Part shown: in pieces, positions 9,452 to 18,505 of the stretch | How the letters are laid out: each line of letters starts with the position of its first letter | Position numbering within the stretch: position 1 is the first letter of the stretch | NCBI GenBank assembly: GCA_947450095.1 | Contig: CANFUF010000011.1 | Span: 1-50,656 of the forward strand | Length of the DNA stretch: 50,656 bases | From: Roseiflexaceae bacterium | Lineage (GTDB): Bacteria > Chloroflexota > Chloroflexia > Chloroflexales > Roseiflexaceae | Direction: 5' to 3' | The notes under the pieces: model-generated | Told to the model about the DNA's origin: nothing | Databases searched by the model: none | What the model saw: only the letters and a program-made list of their open reading frames with translations | Made by a program: the position numbers and the translations under genes

Positions 9452-9868
9452 TCATCCACATAGTCCACGGGTTATACACATTTTATGATGACACTATTGA
9501 TTGTTTTTCCAAAATAAATAGCAATAACACAGTGTTTTGTCGCTGGTTTTGATTACGCTGTATGGATATATAAGATAAAACATTAATTTATATAAGAAAC
9601 CGTCGTAACACTAGGGGTTGTGGATATGTTGATAACCAGTCTTTTCGGTGATTGGAATCACTAATTTCTTCGTGGATAAGTCGTGGACGGTTATCCACAG
9701 GTCGTACACGCAAAAAAAAAATGCGCAAATTCATCAACAAATCATACACCGACATACACCGCTTATCCACAACGTTCTCCACATTTCCTGTGGATAAGCC
9801 AAAAACCGATAAAAAGTATCCACCCACTATCCCATGCCTCTCCACGAGTTATCCACCGCTTATCCACG
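9452..9868. other. DnaA-box cluster with adjacent AT-rich stretch: candidate chromosomal replication origin (oriC)
   Basis: The non-coding stretch between typA and the nuclease-domain gene holds exact DnaA boxes (TTATNCACA) at 9472-9480, 9691-9699 and 9763-9771 on the plus strand and 9789-9797 on the minus strand. One-mismatch boxes lie at 9452-9460, 9619-9627 (minus), 9671-9679 (minus), 9849-9857 and 9860-9868. Weaker boxes at 9742 and 9752 are in about 10-bp register with the exact box at 9763. An AT-rich stretch at about 9481-9600 sits beside the main group and could be the unwinding element. All genes to the left run leftwards. No dnaA or dnaN flanks it, so oriC identity is inferred from box density and layout. 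Confidence 0.7.
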
Positions 9869-9921
9869 GTATATGTGTCAATAAAATACGTGAGATTTAC
9901 TGCAAAAAGGAGGTGTACACA

Positions 9922-9956
9922 CACAAAGCGCACCATACTTAATGGTGCGCTTTGTG
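9922..9956 (-). terminator. Hairpin terminator after the bifunctional nuclease gene
   Basis: Fifteen-bp perfect arms (9922-9936 and 9942-9956) flank a 5-nt loop. It lies 20 nt beyond the stop of the minus-strand gene, and on that strand CCTCCTTTTTGC follows after about 10 nt. It probably insulates the candidate origin from transcription coming from the right. Confidence 0.7.
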
Positions 9957-9975
9957 AAGAATGTACCAGAAACGG

Positions 9976-10548
9976 TTATTCAGGTTTGTTTTTTTTGTTG
10001 TCGTCGTCGTTATCGAGGGAATTAATAAAGTCACGAAACAGCGATAAGGTATCATCTCCCATGGCTGGTTCTGCTGCGGGTGCGGGGGTGTCATCACGAG
10101 CAGGGCTACCGGGAGAGCGAAACAACGGCACGTCTTGTTGATCGTCGGTGTCAAAGGGGACGCTTGATTGGTCAAACACATGCGGGGCCACAAAAATAGG
10201 CACATTTGCACGCAGGGCTAATGCAATTGCATCACTCGAGCGGGCATCTATTTCAATTGGACCCGACGCAGCGGTTGCGACAATCCGGGCAAAAAAAGTA
10301 GTGTCTTGAATGTCGTTGATAATGACGTGCTCAATGTGGGCATTGAGTTCTTGAAAAACCGTATTGAGCAAATCATGCGTCATTGGCCGACTCGGCGTTA
10401 AGCTTTGTAATACAAACGAAATTGCATCTGCTTCGAATTGACCAATCCAGATTGGCAAATAGCGCCGACTGTCGGATTCACGCAACACGACCACACGATT
10501 TTGCGTGAGCAAACTTACCCGCACACTATCGACAGTGACTCGTATCAT
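9976..10548 (-). CDS. Bifunctional nuclease (BFN, DUF151) domain protein
   Basis: The 190-residue protein begins MIRVTVDSVRVSL and carries the BFN/DUF151 core: RRYLPIWIGQFEADAI (about 33-48), the DLLNTVFQEL helix, and IEIDARSSDAIALALR followed by VPIFV. In known members this domain is a small nuclease-like fold; cellular roles differ among lineages. The C-terminal 60 residues are a low-complexity acidic tail ending in a basic segment. The start at 10548 is supported by AGGAAG upstream; Met codons further upstream lack a properly spaced site. It sits between the candidate origin and a cell-wall hydrolase gene transcribed the opposite way. No partner gene suggests a specific pathway. Confidence 0.85.
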   Translation of the reverse strand: MIRVTVDSVRVSLLTQNRVVVLRESDSRRYLPIWIGQFEADAISFVLQSLTPSRPMTHDLLNTVFQELNAHIEHVIINDIQDTTFFARIVATAASGPIEIDARSSDAIALALRANVPIFVAPHVFDQSSVPFDTDDQQDVPLFRSPGSPARDDTPAPAAEPAMGDDTLSLFRDFINSLDNDDDNKKNKPE

Positions 10549-10648
10549 TGCGCTTCCTTTCATCTCCAGCATAAACGTTAATACTTATATAATACACGTG
10601 TTTTTGAATTAGTGGGGAAATATCGTTTCATGCTATGGATATTTGTAT

Positions 10649-10673
10649 CGGATATCCGAATTCCGGGGAATTC
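10649..10673. promoter_or_regulatory. Two adjoining palindromes upstream of the wall-hydrolase promoter
   Basis: CGGATATCCG (10649-10658) is a perfect 10-bp palindrome. It abuts GAATTCC-GG-GGAATTC (10658-10673), an interrupted palindrome with 7-bp arms. They lie 8 bp upstream of the -35 box at 10681, where activators commonly bind, and also in the upstream region of the divergent nuclease-domain gene. The binding protein is unknown and the regulatory role is inferred. Confidence 0.35.
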
Positions 10674-10680
10674 TGCATAG

Positions 10681-10709
10681 TTGACACACCTATACTTGCA
10701 TCGTATGAT
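10681..10709 (+). promoter_or_regulatory. Strong sigma-70-type promoter for the M23 hydrolase-murJ unit
   Basis: A consensus -35 TTGACA (10681-10686) is followed by a 17-nt spacer and -10 TATGAT (10704-10709). The predicted start near 10716 leaves a leader of about 26 nt before the ATG at 10742. This is the best promoter match in the window. Confidence 0.78.
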
Positions 10710-10741
10710 GGCGTTGTTATTGTGATTGTAATGCGGTTCAA

Positions 10742-12280
10742 ATGATTATTCCTAAGACAACTTCACCAGTAATTATGAACTGGTTTCTTTCGTTACGCCG
10801 TGGCGAAATAGCAGTGCGTCGCGTTGTTTGGAACGTAATCAATGTCCTGCCATTGAACGTCGTCACCAAACAACGACTTGCGCCCTATATTCAACGTGAA
10901 AATGCCCAAGCACAAGTTATTGCACTCCGATCTGCCCGCGCAGTATTGACAGGGCAATCTGACCATAGCGCCCATACCGTCGTGCCATTTTTGGTGCCAG
11001 CAACGCATGAGTTATTTGTGGTAGATTCATTACTCGACCCACATGTAGCTGGTCATATTACAATTGCCATTATTGTGAGTATGATATTGATTTTTGGTAA
11101 TAGCGTCATCGAAAACAGTGGATTGCACGGCAAAGATCGCCCTGGGATGAACCAAAAATCGGGAATTGATATGACCGTAGAAATAGATGCTCCATTACCC
11201 CAAGTAATGAGTGCATCCGAGTTAACTGTCCCGCAAATGGTGACACCGCTCCCCAGTGCTGCGCCGCCGTATCTGTTTTATCATCGTATTCAAGTAAATG
11301 ATACGTTGGGGGTAATTGCTGCCGAGTATAATATGAGCCCCAAGGTGTTGTTTTGGGCAAATGGATTACAAAACGGTCGCGTATTTATTGTAGGGAGCAC
11401 CTTACGCATTCCTCGCTTGCCTGGCGTATCGCATACCGTTGAAGAAAAAGATACGATTGCGTCTATTGCGGATCAATATGGCGTCAAAACAGAGGCAATC
11501 ACGTTGTTCCGGCCGAATCGTATTCATCAAAACGAAGATCTCGTCGTCGGCAAAGAAATATTTATTCCATATGCGGTGCCCGAATACCCCAAATCTATTA
11601 TCAACAAATATGGTGGGGTCGATGGCGTGGCCACCATGGAAGCCATCGAGACCGTCACCGTACTCCAAGACGAAACCAACGTGCGTAATGGTCCAGGTCG
11701 GGCATTCGATAAAGTCGGCACAGCGCGGCTGGGCCAACGGCTTATCCCGATCGCGCGGTATGGCAGTTGGGTCAAGCTCGAATTAAACCCTGGCGAAATT
11801 GGCTGGATCAAAGGCTCGCTCCTCGGTATGTCTGATGGTTTGGTTGGTGGCTTACCGACCGCAACCAATGTGCCATGGCCTCCGGCACGTTGGACATGGC
11901 CAACTACCGGGCAAATTACGTCGCCGTTTGGGTGGCGTAGTGAGCCGATGTATATGTTCCACAACGGTGTTGACATTGCCAATGCAGCTGGTACCCCCAT
12001 TTATGCTGCTCGTTATGGTCGAGTATTTGAGGCGGGCTGGTGTAGTGGCTTTGGGTATTGCGTACGTATCGATCATGGTGGTGGTGTGGTGTCGATTTAT
12101 GGACACATGCTCAAAAAACCTGTGGTGCACGTGGGTGACATTGTGGATATGGGTGATTTAATTGGGTTGATGGGTAGTACCTATGATGCTGCGGGTGGTG
12201 GTTTTTCTACCGGTGTCCATTTGCATTTGACTATCAAAATCAATGGCAAATATGTTAATCCGCTCAATTATCTCCCTTAA
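10742..12280 (+). CDS. Membrane-anchored LysM-LysM-SH3-M23 cell-wall endopeptidase
   Basis: The 512-residue protein has an N-terminal region of about 100 residues, one transmembrane helix (about 105-120), two LysM domains (178-225 and 229-277), a bacterial SH3 domain (303-360, with TNVRNGPG) and a C-terminal M23 LytM/NlpD-type peptidase (385-510). The zinc ligands are visible: His407 and Asp411 in HNGVDIAN, and His493/His495 in HLHLT; YGHM holds His455. These enzymes cut peptidoglycan stem cross-links outside the membrane. A Met at codon 12 is an alternative start; neither has a good RBS, so the first ATG after the promoter is used. It lies 12 bp before murJ, so the two wall genes are probably co-transcribed. 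Confidence 0.9.
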   Translation: MIIPKTTSPVIMNWFLSLRRGEIAVRRVVWNVINVLPLNVVTKQRLAPYIQRENAQAQVIALRSARAVLTGQSDHSAHTVVPFLVPATHELFVVDSLLDPHVAGHITIAIIVSMILIFGNSVIENSGLHGKDRPGMNQKSGIDMTVEIDAPLPQVMSASELTVPQMVTPLPSAAPPYLFYHRIQVNDTLGVIAAEYNMSPKVLFWANGLQNGRVFIVGSTLRIPRLPGVSHTVEEKDTIASIADQYGVKTEAITLFRPNRIHQNEDLVVGKEIFIPYAVPEYPKSIINKYGGVDGVATMEAIETVTVLQDETNVRNGPGRAFDKVGTARLGQRLIPIARYGSWVKLELNPGEIGWIKGSLLGMSDGLVGGLPTATNVPWPPARWTWPTTGQITSPFGWRSEPMYMFHNGVDIANAAGTPIYAARYGRVFEAGWCSGFGYCVRIDHGGGVVSIYGHMLKKPVVHVGDIVDMGDLIGLMGSTYDAAGGGFSTGVHLHLTIKINGKYVNPLNYLP

Positions 12281-12292
12281 TACAAAGGATGC

Positions 12293-13864
12293 ATGGTGAC
12301 AACGCAAAACCCGATGGGGCGGCGCATTGCGCTCGCCGCAATGCTTATCGCTGTTGGTAATATTACGAGCCGCCTAATCGGAGTCATCCGTGAGGCGGTT
12401 TTTGCCGCCACCTTTGGCCGTGGCAATGAATTAGCGGCATTTACCGCTGCCGCCACTATTCCGACGTTGGTCTACGACTTGTTGTTAAGCGGCGCCTTGA
12501 GTGCGGCGCTGGTGCCGGTATTTAGTCGGGTGGTGCAACAACCCGAAGTGCGCGATGCCTTGGTGTCACGCGTGCTAAGCCTGATGATTGTCGTTGTCAG
12601 TGGCATCATATTGCCCTTGTTGTGGTTAGCACCGCAAGTGGTGCAATTCCTTGCAGGGGGATTTGACGCAAATCTGCAAGAATTAACCACCACCATGGTG
12701 CGCTGGATGTTGTTTGCGGTGCCGTGTATGGTGGTGGCTGGGGTGATGACGGCGGTGCTTCAAGCCCAACAACAATTTGTACTGCCTGCCTTCGCCACCA
12801 GTATTTTTAATATAGGGATTATTATCGCAGCGGTGATATTGGCGCCATGGCTCGGTCCAATCGCCTTGGCCATTGGCATGGTGTTGGGCGCAGCGTTGCA
12901 GGTGGCCTTGCAATATTATGGGTTGCGTCACAGCAAATTGACGTGGCGCACCGATTGGAGCGACCCGTCGATCCGCGAAATGTTGCGGTTGTATGCACCT
13001 GTCGCCTTGGGGATGGGTTTTTCGGCAATTGGTACACTCATCGACCGCCGCTACGCCACCGACTTTGGCGCCCAAGTATTGCCGACGATGCGCTATGCCA
13101 CCACACTCATCCAATTTCCGTTGGGATTGGTGGCTGCAGCCGTATCGACAGCGATTTTGCCGTCGCTCGCACGGTTAAACGATGGTAAATCACTCGATCA
13201 GTTTCGCAATACCGTTGGAACGGCCTTGACGGTGGTGATTGCCTTGATTGTGCCGGCCAGCGTGGTGTTGTGGTTGATTCGCGTGCCACTTACGGCGCTG
13301 ATTTTGCAACGCCAAGCCTTTAGTGTGGCAGATACCCAGGCCGTCGCCAACACCTTGATGTATTACATCCCGGGATTACCCGCCGCAGCCATTGATCAGA
13401 TTTTGTTGTTTGCCTGTTATGCCCGTGGCCGCACCCTTGCCCCTAACTTGGTGCAGGGTGGTGCCATCGTCGCCTATGTGTTGGGGGTATGGTTGGTGAT
13501 GCCGTGGCTTGGCCATAGTGCCGAGACACTGGCGATGGCTAACTCAATCCAATGGATTGCTCATATGCTGCTGATGGCGGTGTTGTGCCAGCAACAATTC
13601 GATTTACGCGGGTTGGCTATTGGGCAGACCTTGGGGTTGTGTGTCATTGCTGCTGCGGTCACCTGGGTGACGGTCCAAGCGGTAATGACCGTGATCGTGA
13701 TTTCGCAAGTGTTTATTCAAGTAATCGTTATCGCAGGGTTGACCGGGGTAATCTACCTCGTGGTGGCGTGGCTCCTTGGTATTACCCCGGTATTGTTTGC
13801 GGCTGATTTAATCCGGCAACGTCTGACGGCCGTGATTATGCGGTTGCGGTCAACGCCGCAGTAA
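12293..13864 (+). CDS. murJ: Lipid II flippase MurJ
   Basis: The 523-residue, highly hydrophobic protein of the MOP superfamily has about 14 predicted membrane helices. The N-terminus carries the MurJ hallmark NITSRLIGVIREAVFA (about 23-38), then AAATIPTLVYDLLLSGALSA and VPVFSR. MurJ flips the peptidoglycan precursor lipid II across the cytoplasmic membrane. AAAGGA precedes the ATG at 12293; a GTG one codon later is also possible. It is immediately downstream of a peptidoglycan endopeptidase, which fits a cell-wall operon. Its 3' end overlaps the convergent Nudix gene by 29 bp. Confidence 0.93.
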   Translation: MVTTQNPMGRRIALAAMLIAVGNITSRLIGVIREAVFAATFGRGNELAAFTAAATIPTLVYDLLLSGALSAALVPVFSRVVQQPEVRDALVSRVLSLMIVVVSGIILPLLWLAPQVVQFLAGGFDANLQELTTTMVRWMLFAVPCMVVAGVMTAVLQAQQQFVLPAFATSIFNIGIIIAAVILAPWLGPIALAIGMVLGAALQVALQYYGLRHSKLTWRTDWSDPSIREMLRLYAPVALGMGFSAIGTLIDRRYATDFGAQVLPTMRYATTLIQFPLGLVAAAVSTAILPSLARLNDGKSLDQFRNTVGTALTVVIALIVPASVVLWLIRVPLTALILQRQAFSVADTQAVANTLMYYIPGLPAAAIDQILLFACYARGRTLAPNLVQGGAIVAYVLGVWLVMPWLGHSAETLAMANSIQWIAHMLLMAVLCQQQFDLRGLAIGQTLGLCVIAAAVTWVTVQAVMTVIVISQVFIQVIVIAGLTGVIYLVVAWLLGITPVLFAADLIRQRLTAVIMRLRSTPQ

Positions 13865-14252
13865 GCACTGCTTTCATTTGGTCATAACTCAGTAATGCCA
13901 TGGCCGTCGCTGCATCTACCCAACGGTAGTCGCTAATCCCTTCACTGGCTTGGAGGGTGACAGTAGTTTGGGTGGTATGCATCACAAAAAAATCGACTTG
14001 TTTGGGGAGCGTACGTCCTTTTTTGACTACATCATAAAAAATCGTCTGCACCAACGTACCTAATTCACCCTGAATGCCGGTTTCTTCGTATACTTCGCGG
14101 ATGGCGGCGGCGGCGTTGGTTTCGCCGGCTTCGAGGTGCCCTTTGGGGAATGTCCATTGGCCGTATTGGTCAAAAATCACCAAAATACGCAGTCCGTCGG
14201 GGGTGGCACGCAAAATCACACAGCCGGCGGCATGAGGAGCCGTATCGCGCAT
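13836..14252 (-). CDS. Nudix hydrolase
   Basis: The 138-residue protein contains a complete Nudix box starting at GHLEAGETNAAAAIREVYEE and continuing TGI, matching G-x5-E-x7-REU-x-EE-x-GU and binding the catalytic metal. Preceding WTFPKG and a short single-domain architecture resemble diadenosine polyphosphate or mRNA-cap-type hydrolases (MutT/Ap4A group). GAGGAAG lies just before the ATG. It is transcribed convergently into murJ and overlaps its last 29 bp. The specific substrate cannot be told from sequence. Confidence 0.9.
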   Translation of the reverse strand: MRDTAPHAAGCVILRATPDGLRILVIFDQYGQWTFPKGHLEAGETNAAAAIREVYEETGIQGELGTLVQTIFYDVVKKGRTLPKQVDFFVMHTTQTTVTLQASEGISDYRWVDAATAMALLSYDQMKAVLTAALTATA

Positions 14253-14288
14253 TACTTCCTCGATTCAGTCATGATTATTGTAAAAAAA

Positions 14289-15173
14289 CTACGGACGCGC
14301 AATTAAATTATTCAACCATTGTTCCATGCTCAAGGTGAATTGGGCCAGCGAGGTTTGGCGCGTCCATTCACTGATGGTTGCCAAGTTCCCTGTGGCTAAC
14401 AACAATCCCATCAAAATTAACAACCCGCCACTGGCCATACTGGTAGTGTGGAGCATGATTTCGCGCCCGGCAATCGTAACAAAGTAGGCACGGCCTTTGA
14501 TGAGCTGCCAAAACTTGGAGCCGGTGCCGAGCTTGCTAAAAAACGACGCAATAATAATTAATGGCGTGCCTAATCCAAGTGCATACACAAAGGCGAGCAA
14601 GGCTCCTTGCAGGACGGCAATCCCTTGGGTGGCGAGCAAGGTCAAAAGTGCTCCCAGAATTGGGCCGACACAGGCTGACCAGCCGAGGGAAAATGTCGCA
14701 CCATACAAAAACGATCCCAATACTCCTTGGACCGGGCGGTCTTGTAGTTGGATGCCACTAAACCCAATTCCCAAGAAACTGAGCACCCCAAAGCCGATAA
14801 TCAAGATGCCACCCAGCGTGGTCAAGAGTGATAAGTACTGAAACAAAAAACGACTGAGTGCGGTGGCACTAGCCCCAAACAACACCATGGTGGTGGCTAG
14901 CCCACAAAAGAACGCGATGGACATCAACGTGACATGTTCTTTTTTGGTTTGAAAGGTAAAGGCAAAATATGCCGGGAGAATGGGTAACGTGCAGGGTGAC
15001 AAAAAGCTTAATAAGCCAGCTAAAAACGTGACGGGAATCAATACGCCAATCCCGTTTTGGGATGAACTAAGCAATGAATTATTGGGGGTGGTTACAATAA
15101 GTGCAATCACGGCCACGACAACGACGCCCAAAACCCCCCATAATAACGGTCGCCATGAATTTTTTGTCGTCAT
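14289..15173 (-). CDS. ccdA: CcdA/DsbD-type transmembrane thiol-disulfide transporter
   Basis: The 294-residue polytopic membrane protein begins with a single helix (about 9-28) followed by the CcdA core. The two redox cysteines are visible: Cys61 in LSPCTLPILPAYF and Cys168 in SACVGPILGALL. These proteins carry reducing equivalents across the membrane for cytochrome c maturation or extracytoplasmic thiol reduction. The start at 15173 has AAGGGAA upstream; the in-frame extension to 15215 is unsupported. No thioredoxin-like or cytochrome c biogenesis gene is adjacent. The neighbours are a Nudix gene and an FAD oxidoreductase on the same strand. Confidence 0.9.
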   Translation of the reverse strand: MTTKNSWRPLLWGVLGVVVVAVIALIVTTPNNSLLSSSQNGIGVLIPVTFLAGLLSFLSPCTLPILPAYFAFTFQTKKEHVTLMSIAFFCGLATTMVLFGASATALSRFLFQYLSLLTTLGGILIIGFGVLSFLGIGFSGIQLQDRPVQGVLGSFLYGATFSLGWSACVGPILGALLTLLATQGIAVLQGALLAFVYALGLGTPLIIIASFFSKLGTGSKFWQLIKGRAYFVTIAGREIMLHTTSMASGGLLILMGLLLATGNLATISEWTRQTSLAQFTLSMEQWLNNLIARP

Positions 15174-15241
15174 GTCGATTCCCTTTCTTTGAAAACGAAA
15201 CAGCAACAGGTACAACAGAATTACTTAAGAAATCCACATAA

Positions 15242-16282
15242 TTAGTGTTGCGCAATGATACGTTGCGCAATATGCATGCCATGTTCCATGGCAAGATGAA
15301 TCCGCCCTAGGCCTGCGAGGGCATCTCCGGTGAAGTATAACCCATCTGATTGCTCATATGTTTCTAATATGGTCTGATCGGCTTTGCCATTGGGTAGGGC
15401 ATATTTCCACCCTTGGCGATCAAGCCATAACGGTGATGGTAGTGCGCTATCGAGTAGTTGATTGAGGCGTGGCATGAGTTCGGTGATAAGCATTGCTTCG
15501 TCGGCCTGCCACCAATCGGTACTGGCTGCGGGGGCGAGTTGGATGGTAACGAGGGTTTGTCCGGTGGGGACACGGCTGGGGTCTTTGTCATGCTCGAAGG
15601 CAATCCACGAGAACGGATGTTGGCGGTCGCTATTCACCAAGGCATAAAACGGAAATTCCAAGCGCCCGTCGAAGGCCATGGTAATACTGAGGCAGGGGCG
15701 ATAGACGGCAGGGGCGAGTCCACTACAGAGGTGGGCAATCATGGCGGGGTCGAGTTGACTTGCCTGCAGAATCTCAATGGTTTGCGGCGCTGGCGGCGTA
15801 AACAATAGCGCATCCCCATGCGCGATAACGGTGTTTTGGTCATCGATACAATCATAGCCGGTCGCAGTTTTGACCACATGGTGCAGACGTGTTTGTAATG
15901 ATACGGTAAGATTTTTGGGAGCAAGTAATTTGGCGAGGTTGTTCATGCCCGAGCGGTAGACCAATTTGGGGGCGGTGTTTTGGGCAGGGTCACCGGCAGA
16001 TATCTGATTGTACTGGTCAAAAACGCCCACTGGTTTGGTAATGTCGATGAGTTGATCGTGGGGTAATGTCTGGGTCAAAAACGCAAGTTGGTCGCTGTCA
16101 CTGGTGCGAAAAAACTGGGCCCCATGGTCAAATGTTGCACCCTCACGGCGGCGGGTGGCGGCACGGCCTCCGAGCCCGCGGCTTTTTTCGATGCAGTGCA
16201 GTGCGATGTAGGGGGCGTGTTGATTGATTGTGTAGGCGGCAGCGAGTCCACTCACGCCGGCACCGATGATAATAAGCTTCAT
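15242..16282 (-). CDS. FAD-dependent amine-oxidase/renalase-like oxidoreductase
   Basis: The 346-residue flavoprotein opens with an N-terminal dinucleotide-binding fold (IIGAGVSGLAA, about 5-15) and the amine-oxidase second motif EKSRGLGGRAATRR (32-45), followed by FDHGAQFF. The C-terminal FAD motif reads YFTGDALAGLGRIHLAMEHG. This combination, with the GAQFF motif, is typical of renalase-like NAD(P)/FAD proteins, where the cellular substrate is often unknown. GAGGAAG precedes the ATG. It lies 68 bp upstream of ccdA on the same strand and may be co-transcribed with it. Confidence 0.85.
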   Translation of the reverse strand: MKLIIIGAGVSGLAAAYTINQHAPYIALHCIEKSRGLGGRAATRRREGATFDHGAQFFRTSDSDQLAFLTQTLPHDQLIDITKPVGVFDQYNQISAGDPAQNTAPKLVYRSGMNNLAKLLAPKNLTVSLQTRLHHVVKTATGYDCIDDQNTVIAHGDALLFTPPAPQTIEILQASQLDPAMIAHLCSGLAPAVYRPCLSITMAFDGRLEFPFYALVNSDRQHPFSWIAFEHDKDPSRVPTGQTLVTIQLAPAASTDWWQADEAMLITELMPRLNQLLDSALPSPLWLDRQGWKYALPNGKADQTILETYEQSDGLYFTGDALAGLGRIHLAMEHGMHIAQRIIAQH

Positions 16283-16341
16283 AATCTTCCTCTTGCATTA
16301 TTCAACATATACGATTACAATTATCTAGTATAAGGTCTTCC

Positions 16342-16396
16342 TTAATCAACCCCTGACCTCGGCTTAATATCGCGATCACGATAGGACATTCCTATC
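16342..16396 (+). promoter_or_regulatory. Possible weak promoter and dyad upstream of oppD
   Basis: TTAATC (16342-16347), a 17-nt spacer and TAATAT (16365-16370) form a weak sigma-70-like pair. The dyad GATAGG-ACATT-CCTATC (16380-16396) would fall at the start of the transcript and could be an operator or a small RNA hairpin. Both elements are suggestive only. Confidence 0.3.
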
Positions 16397-16419
16397 TACG
16401 ATTAACGTGGAGTTTGCGT

Positions 16420-17424
16420 ATGGCGCCTTTGTTAGATGTCCGCAACCTAGAGACGCAGTTTAAAACACAAGACGGCGTTGTTAAGGCAGTCAACAACGTG
16501 TCGTTTTATGTGAATCGCAGTGAAACGCTTGGTATTGTGGGTGAATCTGGCTCAGGGAAAAGTGTCACGTCACTTTCACTGATGCGACTCATCCCCAGCC
16601 CACCAGGGAAAATCACCGGCGGTGAGATTTGGTTTGATGGCCAGGATTTGCTCACGCTGAGCGAAGACAAGATGCGCGAATTACGGGGTAATCGCATCGC
16701 CATGATTTTTCAAGATCCAATGACATCGCTCAATCCAGTGTTGACCATTGGTCAACAAATTGTTGAGTCGTTGATTTTGCACTTGAAATTATCGGCCAAA
16801 GAAGCACATGCACGGGCCGTTGAGCTGTTGAACATGGTTGGTATTCCGGGATCCGAACGGCGGATTAACGAATATCCCCACCAATTTTCAGGTGGGATGC
16901 GTCAGCGCGTGATGATTGCCATGGCACTTGCCTGTAACCCAGAGTTATTGATTGCCGACGAACCAACCACTGCACTCGATGTGACCATCCAAGCCCAGAT
17001 TCTTGAGCTCATCAAAAAGCTTCAAGCCGAATTGGGCATGGCCGTGATTATCATCACCCACGACTTGGGTGTGGTAGCCGGTATGTCCGATCGTGTGATG
17101 GTTATGTATGCCGGCCGGGTTGTTGAAGAAGGCGCCACCGGTGACATCTTCAAGAATCCCCGTATGCCATATACCATCGGGTTGCTCAAATCAATTCCCC
17201 GTCTCGATAATGTGTCAGGGAAGCGATTAGAACCTATCCGAGGGTTACCACCCGATTTGATTACGTTGCCACAGATTTGTGCATTCAGTGCACGCTGTGA
17301 TTACTTCAAGGCCGGGTCATGCGATACACAGGTACCACCGCTCCGTAGTGTTGGCGATAAACACAATGCCGCGTGTCTGTTTGACATCACGCTTGAGACA
17401 GCGGTGAACGAGGCTGTATCGTAG
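16420..17424 (+). CDS. oppD: Oligopeptide/dipeptide ABC transporter ATPase (OppD/DppD family)
   Basis: The 334-residue ATPase energises peptide import. It shows Walker A GESGSGKS (41-48), Q-loop [12 protein letters not shown], signature FSGGMRQR (156-163) and Walker [13 protein letters not shown] with catalytic Glu181. The C-terminal family extension has four cysteines (in [11 protein letters not shown] and AACLF); an [4Fe-4S] cluster has been described in this extension of a related DppD. The ATG at 16420 has GGAG seven bases upstream, which excludes the in-frame TTG two codons earlier. It is followed after 47 bp by oppF. No permease or binding-protein gene is present, so the membrane partners must be encoded elsewhere. 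Confidence 0.9.
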   Translation: MAPLLDVRNLETQFKTQDGVVKAVNNVSFYVNRSETLGIVGESGSGKSVTSLSLMRLIPSPPGKITGGEIWFDGQDLLTLSEDKMRELRGNRIAMIFQDPMTSLNPVLTIGQQIVESLILHLKLSAKEAHARAVELLNMVGIPGSERRINEYPHQFSGGMRQRVMIAMALACNPELLIADEPTTALDVTIQAQILELIKKLQAELGMAVIIITHDLGVVAGMSDRVMVMYAGRVVEEGATGDIFKNPRMPYTIGLLKSIPRLDNVSGKRLEPIRGLPPDLITLPQICAFSARCDYFKAGSCDTQVPPLRSVGDKHNAACLFDITLETAVNEAVS

Positions 17425-17471
17425 TGAATTTGTAAACGCAGACGCAACGTAAACAAACGGAGGAAAGCGGC

Positions 17472-18488
17472 ATGACTGCAGTCAAGACTCAAGACATTAT
17501 TGAAGTAAGCAATTTAAAGATGTACTTTCCTGTGACCAAGGGCATTGTGCTCCGTCGCAAGGTTGGTGATGTCAAAGCCGTCGATGGTTTGACATTTAGC
17601 ATTCGCGAAGGCGAAACACTGGGTTTGGTGGGCGAAAGTGGTTGTGGCAAATCCACTACCGGTCGTGCATTGATTCAGTTATACAAACCCACCGAAGGTT
17701 CGGTCATGTTCCGCGGCGTCGATTTAACCAAATTGCCTGCCGAAGAAATGCGCCGCACCCGACGTAAAGTGCAGATGATCTTCCAAGATCCCTATGCATC
17801 ACTCAATCCCCGTATGACCGTCGGTGATATCATCGCCGAGCCAATTCGCGTCCACAAGTTACGCCAAGGCAAAGAAGCCGTACGCGAACGGGTCCAAGAA
17901 TTGTTGGCGTTGGTGGGGTTGAATCCCTACTTCATCAATCGTTACCCCCACGAATTTTCGGGTGGTCAACGCCAACGCATTGGTATTGCCCGTGCCTTGG
18001 CAGTTGAGCCAGAATTTGTGGTCTGTGACGAGCCGGTATCAGCATTGGACGTGTCGATCCAAGCCCAAATCCTCAACTTGCTGGAAGATTTGCAAGACAA
18101 ATTAGGGTTGACCTACTTGTTCATTGCCCACGGCTTGGCTGCGGTGAAGCATATTAGTGATCGTGTTGCGGTGATGTATTTGGGCAAAATCGTCGAAATT
18201 GCTGACGGTAATGCACTCTACAAAAACCCAACCCACCCCTATACGCAAGCATTGTTGTCCGCCGTACCGATTCCTGATCCCGAAATTGAGCGGACGCGCA
18301 AGCGTATTATCTTGTTCGGTGATGTGCCTAGTCCTTTCAATCCACCGACGGGATGCCGTTTCCACACCCGTTGTCCCATCGCAATTGACAAATGCAAAAG
18401 TGATGAGCCACCCTTGGTTGATATGGGCGACGGCCACATGGTGTCGTGCTGGCGTATGCAAGAATCAGTTACACTGATGCAACGCTAA
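17472..18488 (+). CDS. oppF: Oligopeptide/dipeptide ABC transporter ATPase (OppF/DppF family)
   Basis: The 338-residue second ATPase of the peptide importer has Walker A GESGCGKS (54-61), [20 protein letters not shown], signature FSGGQRQR, and Walker B with [12 protein letters not shown]. The C-terminal extension has FHTRCPIA...CK and SCW cysteines, as usual in this family. The RBS GGAGGA is well placed before the ATG. It forms an operon with oppD and ends at a strong terminator. One conserved residue is unusual: the H-loop segment reads [13 protein letters not shown] where OppF usually has HDL; the switch histidine itself is retained. Confidence 0.92.
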   Translation: MTAVKTQDIIEVSNLKMYFPVTKGIVLRRKVGDVKAVDGLTFSIREGETLGLVGESGCGKSTTGRALIQLYKPTEGSVMFRGVDLTKLPAEEMRRTRRKVQMIFQDPYASLNPRMTVGDIIAEPIRVHKLRQGKEAVRERVQELLALVGLNPYFINRYPHEFSGGQRQRIGIARALAVEPEFVVCDEPVSALDVSIQAQILNLLEDLQDKLGLTYLFIAHGLAAVKHISDRVAVMYLGKIVEIADGNALYKNPTHPYTQALLSAVPIPDPEIERTRKRIILFGDVPSPFNPPTGCRFHTRCPIAIDKCKSDEPPLVDMGDGHMVSCWRMQESVTLMQR

Positions 18489-18505
18489 ATATTCACGTTT
18501 TTTTG

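Noticed and set aside
9702-9722. Ten-A tract in the origin candidate as a gene-coding slip site
   Set aside because: No supported gene crosses it.
13836-13864. 29-bp overlap of murJ and the Nudix gene as an annotation error
   Set aside because: Both stop codons are clear and both proteins keep normal length, so a real convergent overlap is more likely.
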